Assembly (NCBI GenBank): GCA_016212745.1
Contig: JACRDX010000053.1
Location: 1 to 12,830, forward strand
DNA from: Candidatus Falkowiibacteriota bacterium
Lineage (GTDB): Bacteria; Patescibacteriota; Patescibacteriia; UBA11705; JACRDX01
DNA length: 12,830 nucleotides
Direction: 5' to 3'
This document shows positions 1 to 5,013 of this stretch, piece after piece. The notes below the pieces were generated by a model. That model ran no database searches and was not told where the DNA came from. It saw only the letters and a program-made list of their open reading frames with translations. A program made the position numbers and the translations under genes. The number at the start of each line of letters is the position of its first letter. Position 1 is the stretch's first letter.

Positions 1-679
1 CAATTCCCGCTTTTTGCATCGCGCGTGCAAAAATAATTTGCGCGGTTCGTTCAGTCAGCCTGCCGCCGCGTTCGCTGGCAAAAACATAATCATTGCGACT
101 TCGTTGAGCAATTATATCCATAAAATCCTGCTTTAATTTGGCAGGAAAAACCGTGATTCTATCTTTCCGCCCTTTCGCTTCCTTTATATGAATCGTAAGC
201 TGTTCCAAATCAACATCCTTGATTTTTAGCCGCACAATCTCACTTACCCGCATACCAGCGCCATACGCAAGGCCAACCAACAATTTATGTTTGCCATTGG
301 ATATCGCGTTGATGATTCGCAAAATTTCCGACAATGACAAAACGATCGGCAACCTTTTATTCTTCTTTGGAAATCTTATTGTAATGTCTGTGTCGCAATG
401 GCAAATGCTTTTGTAGAAAAATTTTATCGCGTTCAAATATAAACAAATTGTTTGCGGCGCAAATCCTTTATCCTTCTTGGCTAAAAGAAACTTTTTGATT
501 CTATTCTCGTCAATCGGTAGCGGCGAAAATTGCGACGAGCTAAAAAAATCTTTTAAACACAATAAATACGCGCTGCGCGTTTTGGGGCTATAATTTCTGA
601 TTAAAAGTTCTGTTTCGGTTTGTTCTAAAAATTTTTGCATAAATGATTGCGTTTTGTTAATATTAAATTGTGCGGACAT
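1..679 (-). CDS. Xer-type tyrosine recombinase, partial (C-terminal end outside window)
   Basis: Minus-strand reading from ATG at 679-677 is open for 226 codons to the window edge. An N-terminal SAM-like core-binding domain (about residues 15-95, with RNYSPKTRSAY and a final YLNAIKFFYK helix) is followed by the start of the catalytic domain. Box I is AYGAGMRVSE with catalytic Arg144, and the beta-hairpin lysine is Lys172 in KGRKDR. The HxxR and Tyr boxes lie beyond the edge. IntI integrases carry an extra segment before the VF(A/P)Q-like strand; here only about ten residues separate KQDFMDIIAQ from YVFAS, so that domain is absent and the protein is XerC/XerD-like. Its position, divergent from a run of attC-like cassettes, is that of an integron integrase. 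It may be the cassette recombinase (inference) or a chromosomal Xer protein that happens to sit here. M14 (640) is an alternative start. No Shine-Dalgarno sequence is visible. Confidence 0.9.
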   Translation of the reverse strand, partial: MSAQFNINKTQSFMQKFLEQTETELLIRNYSPKTRSAYLLCLKDFFSSSQFSPLPIDENRIKKFLLAKKDKGFAPQTICLYLNAIKFFYKSICHCDTDITIRFPKKNKRLPIVLSLSEILRIINAISNGKHKLLVGLAYGAGMRVSEIVRLKIKDVDLEQLTIHIKEAKGRKDRITVFPAKLKQDFMDIIAQRSRNDYVFASERGGRLTERTAQIIFARAMQKAGI

Positions 680-682
680 TGT

Positions 683-748
683 ATTATATTGTGCCGTGCG
701 TCACCAAATTTAGGGTAATACTTATCAACAACCCTAAAATTGGTGCGC
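683..748 (-). promoter_or_regulatory. Recombinase promoter region with overlapping palindrome
   Basis: On the minus strand a perfect TATAAT (plus 683-688) ends 3 bp before the ATG of the recombinase, so a transcript would be nearly leaderless or translation would begin at M14. No good -35 box is found. Directly upstream is an imperfect inverted repeat, caccaaatttagggt (702-716) against accctaaaattggtg (731-745). It extends outward by GCG/CGC and has a 14-nt centre. It occupies the -35 area, so it could be an operator or a recombinase binding site. Both readings are inference. Confidence 0.45.
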
Positions 749-910
749 TAATTTAAAACACTTTTCCCGCCCGAGTTCGCATAAAAACGAGTTATGCGTA
801 ATAGCGAAAAGCCAAAAATTGTTTGACAATTTTTGATATTTTTGGTAATTTGCTATTAGTGGTCGAGCGTAACTTTATTTAATCAACGTTTATTATTAAT
901 CAACAAAACT
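749..910 (+). promoter_or_regulatory. Array leader with cassette promoter (Pc-like)
   Basis: TTGACA (823-828) and TAATTT (846-851) are separated by 17 bp and point into the cassettes, where an integron Pc promoter would be. The -35 lies inside a palindrome, aaaaattg-tttga-caattttt (814-834, plus one more pair at 813/835), which may be an operator. A second small inverted repeat, cgcataa/ttatgcg (778-784 and 792-798), resembles an attC end pair. The -10 is weak, with three matches to consensus. Confidence 0.5.
879..904 (+). other. Possible attI-like insertion site
   Basis: The sequence aacgtt at 885-890 has the same form as the cassette junctions (aacgttatat, aacgttagct, aacgttaggc). The G at 888 lies 23 bp before the first cassette start codon, similar to the G-to-ATG distance in later cassettes (35-76 bp). 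A 9-bp direct repeat TTAATCAAC flanks it (879-887 and 896-904); direct repeats are also a feature of known attI sites. Assignment rests on position and the junction match only. Confidence 0.35.
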
Positions 911-1423
911 ATGAGAGAAAAAATGGGTGATGGTACACCAAAAGAACAACTGGAACATGAGCAAAAAAGTCCCCTTGATCAAATTAAATCGCCAGAGGAT
1001 AAAAGTTTTACTTGGTCTGATTTTCTTTACGAAGACGGGAGACCAAAACTTTATTCCGGTGTAGCTGGCGCAAGTGTACAGTTAAGTATTTGCCATGAAG
1101 ACGGAAATAAAATTTGTCTTGATCTAGAATATAATAACGCGAATGAGGGTAATGATTTTTACAAGCAAATCTTTGATGAAGCATCTGAAGACATGGAAAG
1201 ATTTCTAAAAGAAGTCGAAGCAAAAGCAACATCAGTCGGGTGGGAAGTTGTTTCATTTAATTATTTCAGTCAGAAATGGATGGACGAGGATAAAAAAAGA
1301 CAAGGGGAGGCGGTAAAAGCTGGGTTGGCACATTACAAAAAAATGAAAATTAGGGTTGGTGATGGACCGGAGGAAGAAATTAATGTATTCTGCGCTTTTC
1401 CACCAGAACCAGAACAAAAATAA
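911..1423 (+). CDS. Cassette 1: unknown acidic protein (170 aa)
   Basis: Not recognised. The protein is hydrophilic and acidic, with no signal peptide or membrane segment. The first 30 residues are charged and probably disordered (MGDGTPKEQLEHEQKSP). The middle has alternating hydrophobic strands (VQLSICHEDGNKICLDLEY), a helix rich in Glu and Lys (about residues 83-105) and a segment with aromatics (WEVVSFNYFSQKWMDEDKKR). The tail is proline and glutamate rich (FPPEPEQK). The start is the first ATG, 23 bp after the putative attI junction; MGDG five codons later is an alternative. No Shine-Dalgarno sequence is present. It would be the cassette best placed for transcription from the leader promoter. 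Cytosolic location is inferred from composition. Confidence 0.75.
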   Translation: MREKMGDGTPKEQLEHEQKSPLDQIKSPEDKSFTWSDFLYEDGRPKLYSGVAGASVQLSICHEDGNKICLDLEYNNANEGNDFYKQIFDEASEDMERFLKEVEAKATSVGWEVVSFNYFSQKWMDEDKKRQGEAVKAGLAHYKKMKIRVGDGPEEEINVFCAFPPEPEQK

Positions 1424-1452
1424 TGCTCGATAATACAAATCACCAAAAATAT

Positions 1453-1485
1453 ATGGCCGCCTGTGAGGGTGGCCATTGCTTTTCG
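1453..1485 (+). terminator. Hairpin at the end of cassette 1, terminator-like
   Basis: The stem atggccgcc (1453-1461) pairs with ggtggccat (1468-1476), nine pairs with one G-U, around a 6-nt loop. A short T-rich tail (tgctttt) follows. It lies between the cassette 1 stop codon and attC1, so it may end the leader transcript or protect the mRNA 3' end. The T tract is short, so termination would be partial at best. Confidence 0.4.
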
Positions 1486-1492
1486 CTACAAC

Positions 1493-1654
1493 GCATAACA
1501 CCGAGTATGCGGTTCGCGCTTGCCTAACGGCAAATACTCACCCAAACCGCGCTTCTTGAAATTGATGGTTAAAGCTGATAAAATAGAGTTATCTAAAAAT
1601 GGAAGTTTGTGCCAAAAACAACGGCGCGGCTTCGCATACTCGAATACGTTATAT
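1493..1654 (+). repeat. attC-like site 1 (long form)
   Basis: The left end is GCATAAC (1493-1499) and the right end GTTATAT (1648-1654), continuing as GTTATATGC. The arms cgagtatgcg (1502-1511) and cgcatactcg (1633-1642) are perfect complements, and pairing continues inward with cgcgc around 1516 and gcgcgg near 1624-1629. At about 162 bp it is roughly twice the size of the other sites here. The extra centre contains a second left-end-like GCCTAAC (1522-1528) inside a small TGCC-TAAC-GGCA hairpin. Confidence 0.75.
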
Positions 1655-1709
1655 GCAATCGGGGTCGCAAACAAGAAGATTTATTAACTTTCAATAAATA
1701 ACTTAAATC

Positions 1710-2033
1710 ATGGAACTTAAAGACTTATTAAAATTCATAGAAATTGAAGACGAGCGCCTTAAGAAATATTACGGCGGTTATGATGACCAAGAAAAAAGAA
1801 TTCTTGCGAGAACTGTCAAATTAACCGAAGAACTGGGTGAATTATGTGATGAAGTTTTGGCTTATAATTCTTTGCAGAGAAAACAAAAGTTGGATAATCA
1901 CGATAAAGAAAATTTGCCAGAAGAATTTGCTGATGTCATCATAACCGTCTTGCTTTTGGCTAAAGCCATGAATGTTGATATTGAAAAGGCGCTCGAAAAG
2001 AAAGTTGAGAAAGTTAATAAAAGATATGAATAA
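1710..2033 (+). CDS. Cassette 2: MazG-like nucleotide pyrophosphohydrolase
   Basis: The 107-residue all-helical protein carries the MazG-superfamily metal-binding pattern ExxE...ExxD: E41-x-x-E44 in TEELGELCDEVL, then E72-x-x-D75 in EEFADVIITVLLLAKAMNVD, with 27 residues between. Enzymes of this family hydrolyse NTPs or dNTPs to the monophosphate plus pyrophosphate with Mg2+, usually as dimers or tetramers in the cytosol. Roles include house-cleaning of odd nucleotides, dampening of alarmone levels and nucleotide depletion against phage; the substrate cannot be read here. One-domain length matches small MazG-like/iMazG proteins, not the two-domain E. coli MazG. The gene lies 62 bp after the attC1 junction, ends 75 bp before attC2, has no Shine-Dalgarno sequence and no clear promoter. 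Confidence 0.88.
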   Translation: MELKDLLKFIEIEDERLKKYYGGYDDQEKRILARTVKLTEELGELCDEVLAYNSLQRKQKLDNHDKENLPEEFADVIITVLLLAKAMNVDIEKALEKKVEKVNKRYE

Positions 2034-2107
2034 GTTTGCGACTCCGACATTCTCCGCTTCGCTCCGAACCGCGCTGCGCTCTCGTTCCGCTACGCTACAC
2101 TCGGGTC

Positions 2108-2206
2108 GTTTAACAAGGGATATACGGTTCAGCCCTCGGCTCGGGCTTCACCAAAATTTTGCTCCGCTACGCTCCGCAAAACATCAGATATACGCAAACG
2201 TTATAT
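2108..2206 (+). repeat. attC-like site 2
   Basis: GTTTAAC (2108-2114), a perfect RYYYAAC, is followed after one base by agggatatacgg. The right side has gatatacgc and GTTATAT (2200-2206). Inner arm pairing is weaker than in the other sites, essentially an ATAT/TATA core, while the sequence aligns base for base with attC3 and attC5 at both ends. Upstream, 2040-2107 is a GC-rich stretch of cgctccg / cgctacg motifs that recurs near 2161-2177 and could pair in alternative ways. Confidence 0.65.
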
Positions 2207-2235
2207 GACATTTTATTTAATTTTCTCTAAACAAT

Positions 2236-2520
2236 ATGAAGGAAAATGTATTTGAACAACAAAAATCAAGGCTAGTAAACCCCGATTTTTTTTCTGAAAT
2301 CCAGAATGCTGTCGCGGATAGGCTTGATGATTTGGCAACAGATCCAAAATTAAATAAAGGGGGGTTCCAATTGGACACTGGAGATAAAATTAGACGTGGA
2401 GAAAAAGTAAAGTCCTCAATAATGGTCCGCGATGCAATTATCGGAGTTGGAGAGGATTTCAGACTTAGTCGAGATGAAATTGATATTATAAAGAGTACAT
2501 TTTTGGAAGGCGAAAATTAA
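2236..2520 (+). CDS. Cassette 3: unknown small protein (94 aa)
   Basis: Not recognised. A soluble, charged protein without membrane segments. Predicted features by eye: an N-terminal amphipathic helix (residues 5-36), a glycine-containing turn (NKGGFQLDTGDKIRRGEK), then IMVRDAIIGVGEDFRLSRDEIDIIKSTFLEGEN, which reads as two helices with an acidic end. The final 34 residues have the spacing of a small helical protein-protein domain, but no family can be named. It begins 36 bp after the attC2 junction and ends 10 bp before attC3, so the cassette is almost all gene. No Shine-Dalgarno sequence is present. Coding is supported by its fit between two attC sites and by the compact cassette format, not by homology. 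Confidence 0.7.
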   Translation: MKENVFEQQKSRLVNPDFFSEIQNAVADRLDDLATDPKLNKGGFQLDTGDKIRRGEKVKSSIMVRDAIIGVGEDFRLSRDEIDIIKSTFLEGEN

Positions 2521-2530
2521 ATAAAACATC

Positions 2531-2616
2531 ACATAACAGCGGATATGCGGCTCGGCTCTTGCAGAGCCCTTGACCTAAATTGCTATCGCAACATCGCATA
2601 CACGCGAACGTTAGCT
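2531..2616 (+). repeat. attC-like site 3
   Basis: The ends are ACATAAC (2531-2537) and GTTAGCT (2610-2616). Arms pair as gcg/cgc (2539-2541 with 2603-2605), a 2-nt mismatch, then tatgcg/cgcata (2544-2549 with 2595-2600). The centre holds two hairpins, ggctct-tgc-agagcc (2554-2568) and ttgc-tatc-gcaa (2580-2591). Its right flank is identical over 23 bp to that of attC4 (2592-2614 and 3222-3244). Confidence 0.8.
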
Positions 2617-2633
2617 GAAATATGCTTTTCTTT

Positions 2634-2663
2634 TTGGGCTGACGCCTTACACCTTTCTATAAT
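2634..2663 (+). promoter_or_regulatory. Possible cassette-borne promoter for cassette 4
   Basis: TATAAT (2658-2663) is a perfect -10, 18 bp after TTGGGC (2634-2639). It lies 22 bp before the start codon of the membrane-protein gene, so this cassette could be expressed on its own. The -35 match is weak. Confidence 0.4.
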
Positions 2664-2685
2664 GAACCAATTGTATTTATAAAAT

Positions 2686-3144
2686 ATGCGCCAAAAATTT
2701 ATCTTATCTATTTTAAACATCATCACTCTGTGCATTATTATTTCTGCAGTCAGCGTCTTTTTCGTTAACAACGCTCGATGGATAGGGATAGTTTTAATTA
2801 TTCTCGCCATATTTTGCGTGCTTTCTCTTTTACCTTTCAAGATAAAACTAAGATCTATTCAGCCAGATATTATCTTTGGATTGATAGACAATGGAATTTT
2901 AGCCATTCTGGCAATTTTTGGCGGCCATTTTGCCGGTGTAGCTGGAGCTATCTTGGGTGGTGTTGTTGGTAATGCTATAACCGATAGCATAGCAGGAATT
3001 TTTGAAGGTTACTCTGCCGAAAAATTAAGACTTCAATTAGTCCAGGAAGAAAGAACAATGCTTAAATCAGCCGTCGGGAAAATGGCTGGCTGTCTTTTGG
3101 GCGCAGGCGTTGTTTTGGTTATTGCCAATCTACTTAATTTTTAA
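2686..3144 (+). CDS. Cassette 4: small integral membrane protein (152 aa)
   Basis: No family recognised. Hydrophobic segments stand at about residues 5-26 and 31-52, separated by a short NNARW turn. A glycine- and alanine-rich stretch covers about 65-105 (GILAILAIFGGHFAGVAGAILGGVVGNAITD), and a last segment lies at about 132-150 (GCLLGAGVVLVIANLL). A charged amphipathic helix (EKLRLQLVQEERTMLKSAVGK, about 111-131) lies between the third and fourth regions. The glycine-zipper-like middle, with GxxxG-type spacing, suggests close helix packing or oligomerisation. The start gives an Arg and a Lys before the first helix. The gene has its own possible promoter. A role in phage or toxin defence is only a guess from the cassette setting. 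Confidence 0.8.
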   Translation: MRQKFILSILNIITLCIIISAVSVFFVNNARWIGIVLIILAIFCVLSLLPFKIKLRSIQPDIIFGLIDNGILAILAIFGGHFAGVAGAILGGVVGNAITDSIAGIFEGYSAEKLRLQLVQEERTMLKSAVGKMAGCLLGAGVVLVIANLLNF

Positions 3145-3163
3145 TAATGATAATAAAATTTGT

Positions 3164-3246
3164 TCATAAAAACGTGTATGCGAATCCGCTACGCTCCTCC
3201 CATATCCCGCCAAAGGCGGGACATCGCATACACGCGAACGTTAGGC
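3164..3246 (+). repeat. attC-like site 4 with altered left core
   Basis: Arms cgtgtatgcga (3173-3183) and tcgcatacacg (3224-3234) are a perfect 11-bp pair, and the right end is GTTAGGC (3240-3246). By alignment with site 3 the left core is TCATAAA (3164-3170), so the conserved AAC has become AAA. The centre contains a palindrome tcccgcc-aaa-ggcggga (3205-3221), like the one inside the fic gene. Confidence 0.75.
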
Positions 3247-3274
3247 CAAATATTTTTTAGAATTTTTTAACAGT

Positions 3275-3625
3275 ATGGAATTTAATCAATCGGAAAAATT
3301 ACCACAACAGGAATCGCCAAAAGATGAAATGCCGACAACAATAGAAGTCGGGTCAAAACTGCTTTCCCGCCTTATTGAAATTGCAAAAGAATACGGCATT
3401 AATAAAATTTGGCACACTATTCAGAGTTTGGAGGGGCTAATGCTTATTAACAATAAATTAAAGCAACCAGATAGAAAATATTATTTACAGGGGGAAGGAG
3501 GGGAAGAAGAGATTTCTTTTCAAGAAGCAGTGGAAGTATTAAAAAGAAAAAAAGAGGAAGGAACGCAAAGCGATACTTCTATTATGGTAAATTCCGCGAC
3601 TTACATAGATCGGTTGGAAGAATAA
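3275..3625 (+). CDS. Cassette 5: unknown acidic protein (116 aa)
   Basis: Not recognised. The first 20 residues are polar and probably disordered (QSEKLPQQESPKDEMP). A helical region follows at about 27-58 (SKLLSRLIEIAKEYGINKIWHTIQSLEGLMLINNKL). Next come a short basic patch (KQPDRKYYLQ), an acidic glycine turn (GEGGEEE) and a helix rich in Lys and Glu (ISFQEAVEVLKRKKEEG). No membrane segment, signal peptide or catalytic motif is visible. ISFQEAVEVL resembles the short motif found in many small regulatory or adaptor proteins but is not diagnostic. The ORF starts 35 bp after the attC4 junction and ends 20 bp before attC5. There is no Shine-Dalgarno sequence. Confidence 0.72.
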   Translation: MEFNQSEKLPQQESPKDEMPTTIEVGSKLLSRLIEIAKEYGINKIWHTIQSLEGLMLINNKLKQPDRKYYLQGEGGEEEISFQEAVEVLKRKKEEGTQSDTSIMVNSATYIDRLEE

Positions 3626-3645
3626 AAAATTCTAAAACACACATC

Positions 3646-3723
3646 GCCTAACACTGGATATGCGGTTCCGCTTCGCTACACCCAAATTGCTATCGCAATT
3701 TCAGATATTCAGAAACGTTATAT
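3646..3723 (+). repeat. attC-like site 5 (last of the array)
   Basis: GCCTAAC (3646-3652), a perfect RYYYAAC, and GTTATAT (3717-3723) are the ends. The inner arms ctggatat (3654-3661) and atattcag (3705-3712) pair over eight positions with one G-T. The centre has aaattgc-tatc-gcaattt, an enlarged version of the hairpin in site 3. At 78 bp it is the shortest and cleanest site in the array. Confidence 0.78.
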
Positions 3724-3860
3724 GAAATATGCTTTTCTTTTTACGGCTAACGCCTAATTAAACATTATTTGCTCAATTCTGCCCAACAAGTCTCTTCCTT
3801 TTTTAAATGCCTTGCGCGATTGTTGCGCGAATCTTGCGCGAATCGCAGATTCTGCTTGAC
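3724..3860 (+). other. Gene-less remnant of a sixth cassette plus tandem 11-bp repeats
   Basis: No ORF is seen. The first 40 bp (gaaatatgcttttc... ending near 3757) match the start of cassette 4 (from 2617), including a GGCT-ACGCC block, so a related cassette was once inserted here and lost its gene, or this was the head of a cassette replaced by the fic region. Further on, ttgcgcgat(t) (3812) and two adjacent copies of ttgcgcgaatc (3823-3833, 3834-3844) form a short direct-repeat block just before the fic promoter. Confidence 0.55.
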
Positions 3861-3914
3861 TTGACAACGCAAATTTAATCTTATATAATCTTATATAGTT
3901 AATGTATAAGATTA
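3861..3914 (+). promoter_or_regulatory. Consensus promoter and triple operator of fic
   Basis: TTGACA (3861-3866), 17 bp, TATAAT (3884-3889) is a full sigma-70 consensus. The decamer TAATCTTATA occurs at 3876-3885 and 3886-3895 as a tandem pair covering the -10, and again inverted at 3905-3914, five bases before the ATG. A regulator bound here would shut the promoter. The winged helix of the Fic protein is the obvious candidate for autoregulation (inference). Confidence 0.75.
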
Positions 3915-3918
3915 TTTT

Positions 3919-5001
3919 ATGACTAAAAATAGATTAAGTAAAAGAATTGAAAATATCCCGTCTGAAATTTGGCTCAAAATCAACAAAATAGAAACGCTAA
4001 ATGGACAGTGGATCTCAGGGGCGAAATTAGATCCCCAGGTTTTGGGTCGGTTGAAACGATCTGTTTTGATTACCTCAACCGGCGCCTCCACCCGTATTGA
4101 AGGCGCGAAACTGTCGGACGAAGACATTGAAAAAATGATGCGCGGATTGTCCGTCCAAAAATTCACCGATAGAGACGTGCAGGAAGTCAAAGGGTATTAT
4201 GAACTCTTGAATAACGTTTTTGATTCTTGGAAACATATTAGATTCAACGAAAACGCTATCAAACATTTCCACAAAGAGTTGCTTAAGTACGTTGAAAAAG
4301 ACAAGCGGCATCGCGGGGAGTACAAAAAACAAGAAAACCAAGTACGCATGGTTAATGAAGCCGGCGAATCGGTCGGCGTGCTTTTTGATACCACGCCGGC
4401 ATATTTGACACCAAAAAAAATGCAGGAGTTAGTAGAATGGACAATCGATGCATTGGAAAACAAAACTTATCATCCATTATTGACCATAAGCAATTTTTTA
4501 GTTGAATTTTTGAACATCCATCCCTTTCTTGACGGCAACGGCAGAATTTCGCGCGTACTAACAAATTTGCTCCTGCTCAAAAACGGCTATAAATACATGC
4601 CGTATGTTTCGCACGAGAAATTAGTGGAGGATAACAAACCGGAATACTACATCGCACTTCGCAGAAGTCAAAAAACAATCTCCGCCAAAGGCGGATCCGC
4701 CTCCGGCGGAAAAAAAGAAGATATTACACCTTGGTTGAATTTCTTTTTGGATATCTTTTTGGAGCAGTCAAAACGAGCAGTGGAATTGCTGTCAAAAGAA
4801 AATATTGAAAAATTGCTTTCGCCCAAACAATTGGCTGTATGGAAGTATTTAATTACTGTATCAGAAGCAACGCCAGCTGAAATATCCGAGCATGCCAAAG
4901 TCGCTAGACCAACAATAAACCAAGCGTTGGATAAATTGTTGCGCTTAAAAAAGATTGAACGCATTGGATTGGGAAGAACGACAAGATACAAAAAAATCTG
5001 A
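3919..5001 (+). CDS. Fic family protein with C-terminal winged helix (probable AMP-transferase)
   Basis: Fic enzymes move a nucleotide part, usually AMP from ATP, onto Ser, Thr or Tyr of a target protein. The 360-residue protein has the full catalytic motif HPFLDGNGRISR at 201-212 (catalytic His201, phosphate-binding Gly-Asn-Gly-Arg). The inhibitory motif (S/T)xxxE(G/N), seen as STRIEG at 57-62, lies N-terminal to the Fic core, making it class II, self-inhibited. Residues about 300-356 form a winged helix (PAEISEHAKVARPTINQALDKLLRLKKIERIG), the layout of SoFic-like proteins. Ten residues, 255-264 (SAKGGSASGG), are encoded by a palindromic insert in a loop. The start follows a consensus promoter by 29 bp, without a Shine-Dalgarno sequence. 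The downstream phosphoribosyltransferase begins 12 bp after the stop, so both are probably co-transcribed. Target unknown. Confidence 0.93.
   Translation: MTKNRLSKRIENIPSEIWLKINKIETLNGQWISGAKLDPQVLGRLKRSVLITSTGASTRIEGAKLSDEDIEKMMRGLSVQKFTDRDVQEVKGYYELLNNVFDSWKHIRFNENAIKHFHKELLKYVEKDKRHRGEYKKQENQVRMVNEAGESVGVLFDTTPAYLTPKKMQELVEWTIDALENKTYHPLLTISNFLVEFLNIHPFLDGNGRISRVLTNLLLLKNGYKYMPYVSHEKLVEDNKPEYYIALRRSQKTISAKGGSASGGKKEDITPWLNFFLDIFLEQSKRAVELLSKENIEKLLSPKQLAVWKYLITVSEATPAEISEHAKVARPTINQALDKLLRLKKIERIGLGRTTRYKKI
4681..4710. repeat. Double GC-rich palindrome inserted in fic
   Basis: TCCGCCAAAGGCGGA (4681-4695) and TCCGCCTCCGGCGGA (4696-4710) stand side by side, 30 bp in frame, adding ten small residues to a loop between the Fic core and the next helix. 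A relative, TCCCGCCAAAGGCGGGA, lies in attC4 (3205-3221). This looks like a dispersed, REP-like palindrome able to enter genes without breaking the frame. Confidence 0.7.
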
Positions 5002-5013
5002 ACGGAAACGATT

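Larger units (their letters stand above)
888..3723 (+). mobile_element. Integron-like array of five gene cassettes
   Basis: Five units of one small plus-strand ORF plus one attC-like site follow each other: junction G residues at 888, 1648, 2200, 2610, 3240 and 3717. Each ORF starts 23-76 bp after a junction and ends shortly before the next inverted repeat. The sites share their outer arms (L'' like GGATATGCGG, L' like CGCATACACG) while their centres and the ORFs are unrelated, as in a chromosomal integron with a homogeneous attC family. All ORFs point away from the recombinase. The array is flanked by ordinary chromosomal genes. Only cassette 4 shows a likely promoter of its own. Confidence 0.75.

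Noticed and set aside
1..679. Calling the recombinase a classical IntI
   Set aside because: The IntI-specific segment between catalytic boxes is absent; the visible part is of Xer type.
1972..2208. ORF of 78 codons through the end of mazG-like gene and attC2
   Set aside because: It overlaps the real gene in another frame and then reads through the inverted repeat; composition is that of a recombination site.
888..3723. CRISPR array
   Set aside because: The repeated units are imperfect inverted repeats separated by ORFs of 300-500 bp, not short identical repeats with 30-40-bp spacers.
4999..5001. Alternative genetic code with TGA as glycine (as in Gracilibacteria/SR1)
   Set aside because: fic and the phosphoribosyltransferase end naturally at TGA at their expected lengths.
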